A stretch of 64,000 nt of DNA from Maricaulis sp965228215 (GTDB taxonomy: Bacteria > Pseudomonadota > Alphaproteobacteria > Caulobacterales > Maricaulaceae). Positions 48,534 through 57,668 of this stretch are shown here, piece by piece (within the stretch, counting starts at the first letter, position 1; each line of letters starts with the position of its first letter). The stretch spans positions 620,001 through 684,000 of the forward strand of contig OZ245800.1 of assembly GCA_965228215.1 (NCBI GenBank), given 5' to 3'. Both the position numbers and the translations under genes were made by a program. Under the pieces are notes generated by a model. That model did not search any database. It had not been told where the DNA came from and saw only the letters and a list, made by a program, of their open reading frames with translations.

Positions 48534-50138
48534 ATGCCGAGAGACGGGCTGGAACTGCGCGAGCAGGACGCGCCGGGATTCGAACCTGCGGCCGGAATGG
48601 AGCTGGAACCGGCCACCACGCCAGCGAGGCCCGGACAGGTTCTTGTGCCGGGAATACTCGCGCGCTTGTGGACACGGCAGGCCGGCGACGGCCTGGCCAT
48701 GACGCATCCGGAACTGAGTGCGCGGACCGGCCTGACCCGCTGGCAGAAATTCGTATCGGCCGTGCTGCTGGCGTCTCTCGCCGGCGGGCTTCTCCTGTCT
48801 CCCGCAATAGCAGTGCCGGTGACCAGTCTCGCAGCCGGGCTGGTCTTTTCGGCGGCGATCCTCCTTCGGCTTGTCGCCGGTCTCTATCCCGTTCGGCATC
48901 GGCCGGATCCGCCGCTCAGCGACAATGACCTGCCGCGGCTGAGCGTGATCATCGCGCTTTACCGCGAAGCCGCGGTTGTTCCGCGCCTCATCGCGGCGCT
49001 TGATGCCCTCGACTATCCCTCGGACAGGCTGGAACTCCGCCTGGCCCTCGAAGCCGATGACACGCTGACGGCCGAGGCCATCGAGCGGGAGCGTCTGGAC
49101 AGGCGCTATCTGGTCGTGAAAACCCCGCCCGGCCTGCCCCGGACCAAGCCGCGCGCGCTAAATTACGCACTGCGCTTCTGCAGCGGCGAGATCATTGCCG
49201 TCTTCGATGCCGAGGATCGGCCGGATCCGGCCCAGCCTCGCCGGGCCGCAGCGCGGTTCGCGGCCGCAGGATCGCAGACGGCCTGCGTCCAGGCGCCGCT
49301 GAACTGGTTCAATCGCGACGACAACTGGCTGACCCGGCAATTCGCGCTCGAATACGCCACGCATTTCGAGGTCATGCTGCCTTTCTTCGCCGCCCTCGGC
49401 TGGCCATTGCCCCTGGGCGGAACCAGCAATTACGTCCGCGCATCCGCCCTGCGCGCCGCCGGCGCCTGGGATGCGCACAATGTCACTGAAGATGCCGATC
49501 TGGGCTTCCGTCTCCACCGCATGGGATATCGCAGCACGGTGATCAAAGGCACGACGCTGGAGGAGGCTCCGATACGGCTACGCCCCTGGATCTTCCAGCG
49601 CACGCGCTGGCTGAAAGGTTATCTGCAGACCCTCGCCGTTCATGCCCGAAACCCGGTTTCGCTCTGGCGCAGCGGCGCAGTGCCCGGCCTGTGGCTGACC
49701 ATGGGTCTCGCCGCGCTGTCCGCCCTTGTACATGCACCCTTCCTGCTTGTGGCCGGAGGGCTGGCCGCGACCGGAAACCTGTCGGGCGAGGCGCTGTGGC
49801 TGACGCTGGGCTTCACGATGGCAGGTTACGGGGCCAACGCGCTGTGTGCCGTCACCGGCATGCGCCGCGCCGGTCTGTCATGGCGCTGGTCGACCCTGGC
49901 GAGCATGCCGTTCTACTGGCCGTTGCAGACACTTGCGATGATCCGGGCGATCTGGCAGTTGCTGACCAATCCCTTCTTCTGGGACAAGACAGAACACGGC
50001 CTCAGCCGCGAACCCGCCGATCCATGTATCTCTCCCTGCCCGCCACTCTCATCGCCTTCAGCATCTGTGTCGCGATTTTCTTCATCGCGCGATGGCGCAG
50101 CGGTCAGCCCTCCGGGCCGGAGGGCGGGGTCCGCATGA
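48534..50138 (+). CDS. GT2-family membrane glycosyltransferase
   Basis: This 534-residue processive-type glycosyltransferase has two N-terminal helices (about 80-125), the GT-A domain with LSVIIALYREAAVV, the DxD-like DAEDRPDP, TEDADLGFRL and the QRTRWLKG (QxxRW) acceptor motif, and three to four C-terminal helices. GGGAGG six bases before ATG 48534 sets the start. The last about 35 residues overlap another gene in a different frame and look unstructured, so the frame may extend only for want of a stop. Product polysaccharide unknown. Confidence 0.85.
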   Translation: MPRDGLELREQDAPGFEPAAGMELEPATTPARPGQVLVPGILARLWTRQAGDGLAMTHPELSARTGLTRWQKFVSAVLLASLAGGLLLSPAIAVPVTSLAAGLVFSAAILLRLVAGLYPVRHRPDPPLSDNDLPRLSVIIALYREAAVVPRLIAALDALDYPSDRLELRLALEADDTLTAEAIERERLDRRYLVVKTPPGLPRTKPRALNYALRFCSGEIIAVFDAEDRPDPAQPRRAAARFAAAGSQTACVQAPLNWFNRDDNWLTRQFALEYATHFEVMLPFFAALGWPLPLGGTSNYVRASALRAAGAWDAHNVTEDADLGFRLHRMGYRSTVIKGTTLEEAPIRLRPWIFQRTRWLKGYLQTLAVHARNPVSLWRSGAVPGLWLTMGLAALSALVHAPFLLVAGGLAATGNLSGEALWLTLGFTMAGYGANALCAVTGMRRAGLSWRWSTLASMPFYWPLQTLAMIRAIWQLLTNPFFWDKTEHGLSREPADPCISPCPPLSSPSASVSRFSSSRDGAAVSPPGRRAGSA

Positions 50139-50242
50139 TCCCCTGGACCTTCATCGCGATCATCGCGGCCGGCGTTGGCATCATCTTCCTCGCCCATTTG
50201 CTGAGCTTTACCGGACTGGACATGTCCCAGCGTCACCGCTGA
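50024..50242 (+). CDS. Small two-helix membrane protein overlapping the GT2 gene
   Basis: This 72-residue protein has hydrophobic helices at about 6-23 and 38-62 (ARWRSGQPSGPEG between; RMIPWTFIAIIAAGVGIIFLAHLL). The PWxxI...LLAHLL pattern resembles small membrane proteins common in alphaproteobacteria. Its first 115 bases overlap the end of the glycosyltransferase gene in another frame, which is unusually long for a bacterial overlap; no clear ribosome-binding site is visible. Real by composition and conservation-like pattern, but unproven. Confidence 0.6.
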   Translation: MYLSLPATLIAFSICVAIFFIARWRSGQPSGPEGGVRMIPWTFIAIIAAGVGIIFLAHLLSFTGLDMSQRHR

Positions 50243-50245
50243 CGC

Positions 50246-50281
50246 AAACGGGCCCGCCCGGATACCGGACAGGCCCGCCTG
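50246..50281. terminator. GC-rich hairpin between convergent genes
   Basis: CGGGCC...GGCCCG arms with an inner CCGG/CCGG pairing, between the small membrane gene and the S9 peptidase. The T run is short, so efficiency is uncertain. Confidence 0.45.
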
Positions 50282-50302
50282 GATGTGTCTGACCTGTCCG
50301 CG

Positions 50303-52297
50303 CTAGTGCGGGCTGGACGGATGGTGCTGTGCCAGGAAATCCCGGCTCTCCTCGAGCAGGCGTGACCGTGCCGAGCGCGTTCCGAGATAGTGATCCTCAC
50401 CGGCCAGTTCGACATAGGTGAAGTCGCGGCGGCCCTGCATTGCCTGGTCCATCAGCCGGCTCTGTTCGACATCGACGGTCGAGTCCTCATCGCCATGGAT
50501 CAGCAGGAGCGGCGCCCGCAGATCGTCCAGGCGCTGAAGCGGCGAGATCGAGACCTGGCGCTCTTCGGAGTCGAAGACCGTGCCGATGTAATCGGCCCAG
50601 TAGCGCAGGCTAGGCGCGGCCGTACCGCCTCCGACCCGGGCATTGCCGAGAATGAGGAAGGGATCGGTGACCCCATTGACGCTGACCGCGCAGGCCACAT
50701 CCTGCGGCGAGCGGATCGCCGCCATCAATGCAGCATAACCGCCATAACTGGCGCCCACGACGCAATAACCGCCATCACGGGCCAGGCCCTCGGAGATCAA
50801 TTGACGCGCACCATCGGTCATGTCGTCGATCATGCGGCCGCCGAACTCGTTGTAGCCGGCATCGCGGAACTCATCGCCATAACCCGACGAGCCGCGATAA
50901 TTCGGCTTGAGCACGATATAGCCGAGCGAGGCGTAGTACTGGGCCCACCAGTCATAGCTGGCATCATCGCGCGCTTCCGGTCCGCCGTGCGGCATCAGGA
51001 TAAGCGGCATCGCGGAGTGGCGCGGATCGGAACCATGGGCGTAGGTGATATAGGCCGGGATCTCCATTCCGTCCGAGGCGGTGAAGGTCCAGGGTTCGCT
51101 CACGGCACCGCCGGCGACGGCCACTTGCGGGGCTTCATTGCCGATCGGCTGGACACGGCCCTGGCGGGCATCGAAATAGAAATACGCCGTCGGCTCGCCC
51201 GGCTTGTCGAGGGTGAGCGTGAAACGCGTCCGGTCATCCGTCCAGGAAAGCAGGCGAACCCGGCCCTGGAGCGCGTCCTGAAGCGCTGACTGGAAACCGT
51301 CCAGCTCCGGGTCGATGAAACGCTGCAGCAGCATGTGGTCCATGAAATTGAACCCGACCAGCTCGCCGCGGCGACGGTCGAAAATCGTACCGGTCCGGTC
51401 GACAACCTCGCCATCCACGACAAGCGAAGTACGCTCGCCGCTCATCATGTCGACCCGCCACAGACCCATGTCGGGACCGTCGGGAATGTCGAGAATAAGT
51501 GCATTGCCCTCGTCCACGAGGCCGTAGACCACGGGCACACCATTCTCGAACCGGCCCTCATAGATCGGATTGCCGGAATCGCCTTCGCGCGCGAGCACAT
51601 AATCACCGCGACCCATCTCGTAATAGGCGCGGGCCAGGATCTCGCCATCGGCCGACACGATATGGTCGGAGAGCCCGTCGATACTGGTGCGCCCCGTCAT
51701 GTCCTGCGACAGGCCGGAGGAGAGATTGACCTCGAACAGGCGGCTGCTCATCACGGCATCGGAGGAGCGGCGGATATTGGACCGGCCGGAATCGCGATCC
51801 TGGCGCCGGTAGAAACCGACCTGCATCACGACGGTCTCGTCGTCGCCATTCATCAGCGAGGCGATATCGGTCGTGTTGGTGAACTGCCCTTCATCGCGCA
51901 TCAGCGCAATGCTTTCGCGGTTCTCCATGTCGAAGGCATAGGCCCGGTAGAAGGGGATGGCGCGATAGCCCTGCGTCGTGCGCAATTGTTCGGTGTAATT
52001 GGCGACATAGCCGAGGAAACGTTCATTTATCCAGTAGAAGCTGAGGATCCGGAAACCCTCGGGTGAGCCGATCTTTCCGGTCGGCTGGCCGGTTTCCATG
52101 TCGATGAAACAGATTTCCTGTTTGCCGACATCGGCCACGGTACAGCCGAGTGCAAGCGTGGACCCTTCCGGGGAGATTCGCCCGCCCCAGATCAGCGGCG
52201 GCTCGGCATAATCGGCCAGTCCCGGCTGCGCGGCCGCCGGAAAACTCACCATGATCAATGACATGATCGATGTCAGGAATGCTGCAACTGCCCGCAT
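50303..52297 (-). CDS. Secreted S9-family prolyl oligopeptidase
   Basis: This 664-residue enzyme has a signal peptide (cleavage near AAAQ, about 24), a seven-blade propeller domain (about 40-400) and a C-terminal alpha/beta-hydrolase domain. The catalytic serine lies in VGASYGGYAAL near 517, the aspartate in GDEDSTVD near 608 and the histidine in GEDHYL near 641; the MPHGGPEARD strand near 437 is typical. It probably degrades peptides in the periplasm. Convergent with the small gene downstream. Confidence 0.9.
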   Translation of the reverse strand: MRAVAAFLTSIMSLIMVSFPAAAQPGLADYAEPPLIWGGRISPEGSTLALGCTVADVGKQEICFIDMETGQPTGKIGSPEGFRILSFYWINERFLGYVANYTEQLRTTQGYRAIPFYRAYAFDMENRESIALMRDEGQFTNTTDIASLMNGDDETVVMQVGFYRRQDRDSGRSNIRRSSDAVMSSRLFEVNLSSGLSQDMTGRTSIDGLSDHIVSADGEILARAYYEMGRGDYVLAREGDSGNPIYEGRFENGVPVVYGLVDEGNALILDIPDGPDMGLWRVDMMSGERTSLVVDGEVVDRTGTIFDRRRGELVGFNFMDHMLLQRFIDPELDGFQSALQDALQGRVRLLSWTDDRTRFTLTLDKPGEPTAYFYFDARQGRVQPIGNEAPQVAVAGGAVSEPWTFTASDGMEIPAYITYAHGSDPRHSAMPLILMPHGGPEARDDASYDWWAQYYASLGYIVLKPNYRGSSGYGDEFRDAGYNEFGGRMIDDMTDGARQLISEGLARDGGYCVVGASYGGYAALMAAIRSPQDVACAVSVNGVTDPFLILGNARVGGGTAAPSLRYWADYIGTVFDSEERQVSISPLQRLDDLRAPLLLIHGDEDSTVDVEQSRLMDQAMQGRRDFTYVELAGEDHYLGTRSARSRLLEESRDFLAQHHPSSPH

Positions 52298-52391
52298 CGC
52301 CCCCTCCCCAGATGGCGTTTACATTACTCTGACGCAATGATTGCCGACTGGACCGGGGAAAGGCAAGCGCCGGTTCCGCAACTTGTGGGCT

Positions 52392-53414
52392 TTAACGCGG
52401 ATCAGAGAAAAACTTAGAAAGTTTAAGGCCTTGCGCCTGGTAGTTTGACTGAACCGCCCCATAGGCTGCACGCGGACGTTCCAGCATGGGTTCGAAAACG
52501 AGGCGCGCGATCGGCTGCCCATGCTCGAGGATGAAGGGCACGTCACGGCCGCGAACCTCCAATACGGCGCGACCGCCCAGCCCGCCCGTTTCCTCGACCC
52601 CGAAACCCGGATCGAAGAAGCCGGCATAATGCGCCCGGAACTCACCGATCTCCGGCGCGATGGGCGCCATTTCGGCCGCCTCGTCCAGCCCGATCACGAC
52701 GGCTTCCCGCGAGGCGAGGATGTAAAACTCGCCCGGATCCAGGATCAGGCGGCCGTGCTCGGCACGCAGCGGTTCCCAGTATTGCTCGCGACCGTGACCG
52801 CCGATCTGCGACAGATCCACCAGGCCGGCATGCCGCCGTGCCCGATAGCCCACAATACCGTCGTCAAACCCTTCCAGGTCCACGCTGACGGTCTGGTCGC
52901 GCAGGGCCTGGTGCGGTCCGGAACGGAAACGTACCTGGCAGAGCCGGTCGCCTTCATGCGCAAGGATGGAATAGGTCCGCGGGCTGACCTCGGCGTAGAG
53001 CGGACCGTCATACTCGTCCGGAGCCTGGTCGAACGCGGTGCCACCATCGGTGATCACGCGGGTGAACACATCGATGCGACCCGTCGAGCTCTTCGGATTC
53101 ATGGCCGCACCCAGCCCCTTGGGCAGGCTGAGGCTTTCCTGGAGCTCTACGAGATAGACGCAGCCGGTCTCGAGCACCGCGCCTTCGCCGAGATCCATGG
53201 TGTGCATCACGAGGTCGGATTTGAGGCAGTCCGCGATGCTGCGGGCCTGGCCCGGCAGGAAGCTGGCGCGCAAGCGATGAGCCCGGCGTCCGAGACGCAG
53301 GTCTAGGCTGGCAGGCTGGATCTGGCCGTCGGCAATGGGAGATGCCGCACGCACAACACCGTCGGCGAGCAGGGTCTCGATGTGGAGATCGGGCAGAATT
53401 CCGGACTTGGACAT
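52392..53414 (-). CDS. Double-length dCTP deaminase
   Basis: This 340-residue protein is the alphaproteobacterial double-domain dCTP deaminase: SLDLRLG near 36-42, SSTGRIDVFTRVITDGG near 109-125 with the conserved Ser/Arg/Asp active-site strand, and a second, more divergent copy of the fold in the C-terminal half (RLVFEPMLERP near 308-318). It converts dCTP to dUTP in thymidylate supply. Divergent from apaG. Confidence 0.88.
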   Translation of the reverse strand: MSKSGILPDLHIETLLADGVVRAASPIADGQIQPASLDLRLGRRAHRLRASFLPGQARSIADCLKSDLVMHTMDLGEGAVLETGCVYLVELQESLSLPKGLGAAMNPKSSTGRIDVFTRVITDGGTAFDQAPDEYDGPLYAEVSPRTYSILAHEGDRLCQVRFRSGPHQALRDQTVSVDLEGFDDGIVGYRARRHAGLVDLSQIGGHGREQYWEPLRAEHGRLILDPGEFYILASREAVVIGLDEAAEMAPIAPEIGEFRAHYAGFFDPGFGVEETGGLGGRAVLEVRGRDVPFILEHGQPIARLVFEPMLERPRAAYGAVQSNYQAQGLKLSKFFSDPR

Positions 53415-53587
53415 GTCTATCCTGGGACGCGATGCAGCGACTCGAAAGGCCAGCTAGATGTCTCCCATCCGGCGGGTCCTGTCCAGCAGCGCTGACCGTG
53501 GGGGTTGAGCCGCGCCGCTGCCGGGGGGATGATACAGCTCGCAGTGACGAAAGGCTGCACAAGGGGCGCATCCGGGCGGATCAATCC

Positions 53588-53998
53588 ATGAATGACCGTG
53601 AATCGATTTATGAGCGGGAAACGGCAGGCGTACGCATCAGCGTCCAGCCTGACTATCTCGAGGACGAGTCGGAACCGGAAGCCGGACGCTTCATCTGGGC
53701 CTATACGGTCGAGATCGAGAACCAGTCGGCCGACAGTGTCCAGCTTGTGACCCGGCAATGGGCCATCACCGATGCCATGGGCCGCACGGAACATGTGCAG
53801 GGCGTCGGCGTGATCGGCGAACAACCCGTGATCCGCCCCGGCGAACGCTTCCGCTATACCAGCGGCGCACCGCTGACCACGCCCTCCGGCTTCATGCGCG
53901 GCAGTTATGAAATGCAACGCGAGAACGGCGAAACCTTCGCGGCTATCATTCCCGATTTTTCACTGGATATTCCCGATGACCGGCCCGCTCTGCACTGA
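53588..53998 (+). CDS. apaG: ApaG domain protein
   Basis: This 136-residue protein matches ApaG: VRISVQPDYLEDES near the start, FIWAYTVEIENQSADSVQLVTRQWAITD, the VQGVGVIGEQPVIRPGERFRYTSG strand-turn-strand and GSYEM near the end. ApaG binds pyrophosphate-containing ligands and is associated with diadenosine-tetraphosphate metabolism; a metallophosphoesterase of that type lies at 22.9 kb. The frame is open upstream but ATG 53588 matches the family start. Confidence 0.9.
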   Translation: MNDRESIYERETAGVRISVQPDYLEDESEPEAGRFIWAYTVEIENQSADSVQLVTRQWAITDAMGRTEHVQGVGVIGEQPVIRPGERFRYTSGAPLTTPSGFMRGSYEMQRENGETFAAIIPDFSLDIPDDRPALH

Positions 53999-54028
53999 TC
54001 CGGCCCGGTCCCGCGGAGGCCCGCTGAC

Positions 54029-55483
54029 GTGACGGCAGCCCTGCGCCCGGTCTTCTTTGTCGTCGGCATGATGATCGCGGCCCTGTCTGCGGCCATGCTC
54101 GTGCCGGCCGCGATCGATACCGCCTACGGGCATACCGAGAGTGCCCGTGCCTTTTTCATGTCCGCCCTGATCGGCCTGGCCGTGGGCGGCGCATTCACGC
54201 TCGCCAACCGTTCGAAGATCCAGCAGGTCTCGCCGCGCACCGCCTTCGTGCTGACCGGAGGCGCCTGGTTCGCCCTTGCGCTGATCGCGGCCATCCCGAT
54301 CCGCATGTCCGGCCAGGGGCTGGACTGGACGGATTCCTTCTTCGAGTCGGTTTCCGGACTGACAACAACCGGCTCAACCATCCTCACCGGGCTGGATACG
54401 CGACCGCCGGGCTTCCTGATCTGGCGGGCGATCCTGCAATGGATCGGCGGTATCGGCATCATCGTCACCGCCATGGCCTTCTGGCCGATGCTGGGCGTCG
54501 GCGGCATGCAGCTCTTCCGGCTGGAATCCTCGGACACGTCCGAGAAAATGCTGCCCCGCGCAACCGAGGTCGCAACGGCGATCTCGCTGATCTACCTCGT
54601 TCTGACCACCGCCTGTTTCATGGCCTACCAGGTCACCGGCATGAACTGGATCGACGCGCTGGCACACGCCATGACCACCATCGCAACCGGCGGGTATTCC
54701 ACGTCGGACCAGTCACTGGGCGCCTTCATGGGCCAGGGCGCAGACCTCGTCGCCATCGTCTTCATGCTGCTGGCCGGACTGCCCTTCGGCATGCTTCTTC
54801 TGGCCGCGCGCGGCAAGCCGCAGGCCCTGTGGAAGGACGCCCAGGTGCGCGGTTTCGCCTTCGTCATCCTGGCGGCGTGCGGTGTGCTGACCATCATTCT
54901 CGCGCTGACCGGTGTGCATGGTGAGGAACCCGCCTGGCGCATGGCGACGTTCAACGCGGTCTCGATAATCACCGGGACAGGTTATGCGACAACCGATTAC
55001 GGCGCCTGGGGCCCGGCGGCGGAAGCGGCCTTCTTCATCTTCATGTTCATCGGCGGCTGCGCCGGATCGACGACCTGCAGCGTGAAGATCTTCCGCTACC
55101 AGATCGCCGCCTCGGCGCTTGTCCGCTACATGGGCAATCTCCTGCGGCCGAATGCGATTATCCCGATGCGCTACAATGGCCGGCGTGTCCCGGACAGCGC
55201 GCTCCACTCGGTGCTGGGTTTCTTCTTCGTCTTTTTCGCCGTGTTCGCGATCAGCGCCGTCCTGCTGCAGGCCATCGGCCTGGACCAGACGACGGCCCTG
55301 TCGGGCGCCGCGACCAGCCTCGCCAATGTCGGACCGGGCCTCGGCTCGATCATCGGTCCGTCCGGCACATTCGCTCCCCTGCCCGACACGGCAAAATGGG
55401 TGCTCACCGCCAACATGTTCGTGGGCCGGCTGGAAGTGCTGACCGTACTGGTCCTGCTGACCCCGCGTTTCTGGCGCAGCTAG
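54029..55483 (+). CDS. trkH: TrkH potassium uptake transmembrane protein
   Basis: This 484-residue transporter has four repeats of the M1-P-M2 fold with selectivity-filter glycines in segments such as SGLTTTGSTIL near 108-118, IATGGYSTSD near 218-227, SIITGTGYATTDYG near 310-323 and AATSLANVGPGLG near 424-436. TrkH takes up potassium together with the regulator TrkA, which is not in the window. Start GTG 54029 has GGAGG nine bases upstream. It lies 30 bases after apaG. Confidence 0.93.
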   Translation: MTAALRPVFFVVGMMIAALSAAMLVPAAIDTAYGHTESARAFFMSALIGLAVGGAFTLANRSKIQQVSPRTAFVLTGGAWFALALIAAIPIRMSGQGLDWTDSFFESVSGLTTTGSTILTGLDTRPPGFLIWRAILQWIGGIGIIVTAMAFWPMLGVGGMQLFRLESSDTSEKMLPRATEVATAISLIYLVLTTACFMAYQVTGMNWIDALAHAMTTIATGGYSTSDQSLGAFMGQGADLVAIVFMLLAGLPFGMLLLAARGKPQALWKDAQVRGFAFVILAACGVLTIILALTGVHGEEPAWRMATFNAVSIITGTGYATTDYGAWGPAAEAAFFIFMFIGGCAGSTTCSVKIFRYQIAASALVRYMGNLLRPNAIIPMRYNGRRVPDSALHSVLGFFFVFFAVFAISAVLLQAIGLDQTTALSGAATSLANVGPGLGSIIGPSGTFAPLPDTAKWVLTANMFVGRLEVLTVLVLLTPRFWRS

Positions 55484-55539
55484 CCCGCAATACCCGATTC
55501 AAGTAGTCTTACACGTCTAGAGGCAAGCCGCGGGGCGCA

Positions 55540-56733
55540 ATGACGACTGCTCGAAATCACCGAGGAACACGGATAGACCGGCGCGATCGCTGGCTGATCT
55601 ATATGCCGGTCCTGCTCGTGGTGATCGCGGTCTTCGTGTGGCTCGCCTGGCCGTCACCGATCGATCCCGTGCGCTGGCGCGAACCCGCATCACCGCCGAT
55701 GACGGGCGCTCTGGCCCCCAATAATGCGCTAGCCGATGCCGAGGTTATTGGCGAAGGCGATCTGGGATTTGTCACCGATGCTGCCGTCGCCCAGGACGGC
55801 TCGATCTATCTGGCGACGATCTCCGGCGGCATATTGCGCCTCAAGCGGGATGACAGCGGCAATTGGACAAATGACCAGGTCGCCCGCGTTTCCGACCGGC
55901 ATATTCTCGGCCTGGAATGGATCAGCGAAGACCGTCTCGGGATCGCCGGCGTGGACGGTCTGTTCGCGCTGCATGCCGGCACGGGTGAGGTCGACGCACT
56001 GAGTACCGGCTCGACCGCCTATCCGTTCGGCTTTGTCAGTGACCTGGCCGTCGGGCCGGACGGGGTCGTATATTTCACGGACTCCTCCACGCAGTGGAAC
56101 CGGCATGGTTCCAGCGGCACGTATTTCGGCGAAATGTTCGAGAACCGGCCCAATGGCCTGGTCTACAGCTGGGATCCCGAGACCCGCCGCACGACTGTCA
56201 TCGCCGAGGAACTCTACTATCCCAACGGCATTGTCGTCGCCCCGGACGGGCGCTCGCTCTACGTCTCGGAGAGTTTCCGCTACGGCATTCGCCGCATCTG
56301 GCTCGACGGGTCGCGGGAGGAAGCGGTGGAGAGTCTCGCCAGCGGGTTGCCGGGCTTCCCGGAAGGGCTCGCGATGGACGCTTCGGGCAATCTCTTTGTC
56401 GCGATGACCAATCCGCGCTGGCCGGTCCTGACGCTCGCGCGCCGGCACCCGATCATCTCGCACCAGATCATGAAACTTCCGCCGGCCATCTTCCCGACGG
56501 ATGAGCGCCAGGAGGGTTTCCTGCTGCGATTGTCAGCCGAGACCGGCGAAATCCTCGAGAGCTATCAGAGCGTCGATGCGCCGATCGGCAATCTCTCGCA
56601 CCTCCTACACCATCCGGACGGACGACTCTGTTTCGGCACGAGTTACGGCGAATACCTCGCCTGCATGATGCTGGAAGACAGCCCGCTCGCATCGGACCCG
56701 GACGGGATCGATGCATCCGGAACCGGACCCTAG
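55540..56733 (+). CDS. Strictosidine-synthase-like beta-propeller protein
   Basis: This 397-residue protein has one N-terminal membrane segment (about 20-36) followed by a six-bladed propeller of the strictosidine synthase/SMP-30 group. The motif VYFTDSSTQWNR near 168-179 is characteristic, as are FGFVSDLAVGPDG, YYPNGIVVAPDG and GFPEGLAMDASGN. Bacterial members are usually esterases/lactonases, metal-dependent; the substrate is unknown. It overlaps the end of hslO on the other strand by four bases. Confidence 0.83.
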   Translation: MTTARNHRGTRIDRRDRWLIYMPVLLVVIAVFVWLAWPSPIDPVRWREPASPPMTGALAPNNALADAEVIGEGDLGFVTDAAVAQDGSIYLATISGGILRLKRDDSGNWTNDQVARVSDRHILGLEWISEDRLGIAGVDGLFALHAGTGEVDALSTGSTAYPFGFVSDLAVGPDGVVYFTDSSTQWNRHGSSGTYFGEMFENRPNGLVYSWDPETRRTTVIAEELYYPNGIVVAPDGRSLYVSESFRYGIRRIWLDGSREEAVESLASGLPGFPEGLAMDASGNLFVAMTNPRWPVLTLARRHPIISHQIMKLPPAIFPTDERQEGFLLRLSAETGEILESYQSVDAPIGNLSHLLHHPDGRLCFGTSYGEYLACMMLEDSPLASDPDGIDASGTGP

Positions 56734-57662
56734 CCGGCCGCGGCCCGCACCTCGGATTCCTCGAACGCCCAGGCCTTGTTGCAATACTCGCAGGTCATCA
56801 CGACCTTGCCGTCCTGCAGCATGTGTTCCTGGTCGTCGGTCGGGAAGCTGGCGATGATGCGCAGGAGGCGTTCGCGTTCGCAGGAACAGCGACGCTCGAT
56901 CGTCGCCGGTTCCATCAGGCGCACACCGTCCTCGTTGAACAGGCGGTAGAGAAGCCCACCCGCCGACAGGTGAGGGTCCAGCAGCTCGCCGTCCTCGACC
57001 GTCTCGAACAGGGCCCGGACATGGTCCCAGTCCTCTTCGGAGGAGCCGCGCGTCTCGTCCCCGGCTACCGCCTGCAGCATGGCGCCACCACCGCGCCATT
57101 GCCGGGCACCTTCGGCATCCCAGCTTTCGCCGACAGCGATCCGCATGCGGGTCGGGGTCTGTTCGGACTGGGCGAAATAATTCTCTGCACATTCCGTCAG
57201 GGACTGGCCTTCCAGCGGCACGACGCCCTGGTACTGGTCCTTGTCGGGGCCGTAATCGATGGTCATCGCGAACGCGCCCTTGCCGAGCAGGGTAGCGATG
57301 GCCGGGATGTTTGCGCCAGCGGTTTCGAGCGCGCCCAGCACGGCGTCCCGATCCATCTGGGCATAGGCGCGCACACCCTCGCCCGCGACATATTCCGCGA
57401 CGACAAATTTCACCGGGCCATTGCCATTGGCCTGGACAATCAGACGGCCGTCGAATTTGAGCGCATCGCCGACCAGGGCGGCGATAATGATCGCCTCGCC
57501 GAGAAGGCGGGCCACGGCGGGCGGGTAGTCATGGGAGGAGAGGATGAGATCCATCGTCTCTCCCATGCGCAGGACACGACCACGGACCGCCCGGCCCTCC
57601 ACCTGGAAGGCCGCGACGAGATTGTCCATTTCGCCGAGCGGGTCCGTCGTCTTGTCAGTCAT
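56730..57662 (-). CDS. hslO: Redox-regulated chaperone Hsp33
   Basis: This 310-residue chaperone has the C-terminal zinc centre with CSC (C-x-C) near 258-260 and CEYC (C-x2-C) near 291-294, preceded by the dimerisation and substrate-binding body (GEAIIIAALVGDALKFDGRL near 48-67). Oxidation of these cysteines activates Hsp33 against protein aggregation. It follows argD by seven bases on the same strand. Confidence 0.93.
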   Translation of the reverse strand: MTDKTTDPLGEMDNLVAAFQVEGRAVRGRVLRMGETMDLILSSHDYPPAVARLLGEAIIIAALVGDALKFDGRLIVQANGNGPVKFVVAEYVAGEGVRAYAQMDRDAVLGALETAGANIPAIATLLGKGAFAMTIDYGPDKDQYQGVVPLEGQSLTECAENYFAQSEQTPTRMRIAVGESWDAEGARQWRGGGAMLQAVAGDETRGSSEEDWDHVRALFETVEDGELLDPHLSAGGLLYRLFNEDGVRLMEPATIERRCSCERERLLRIIASFPTDDQEHMLQDGKVVMTCEYCNKAWAFEESEVRAAAG

Positions 57663-57668
57663 GGCGTC

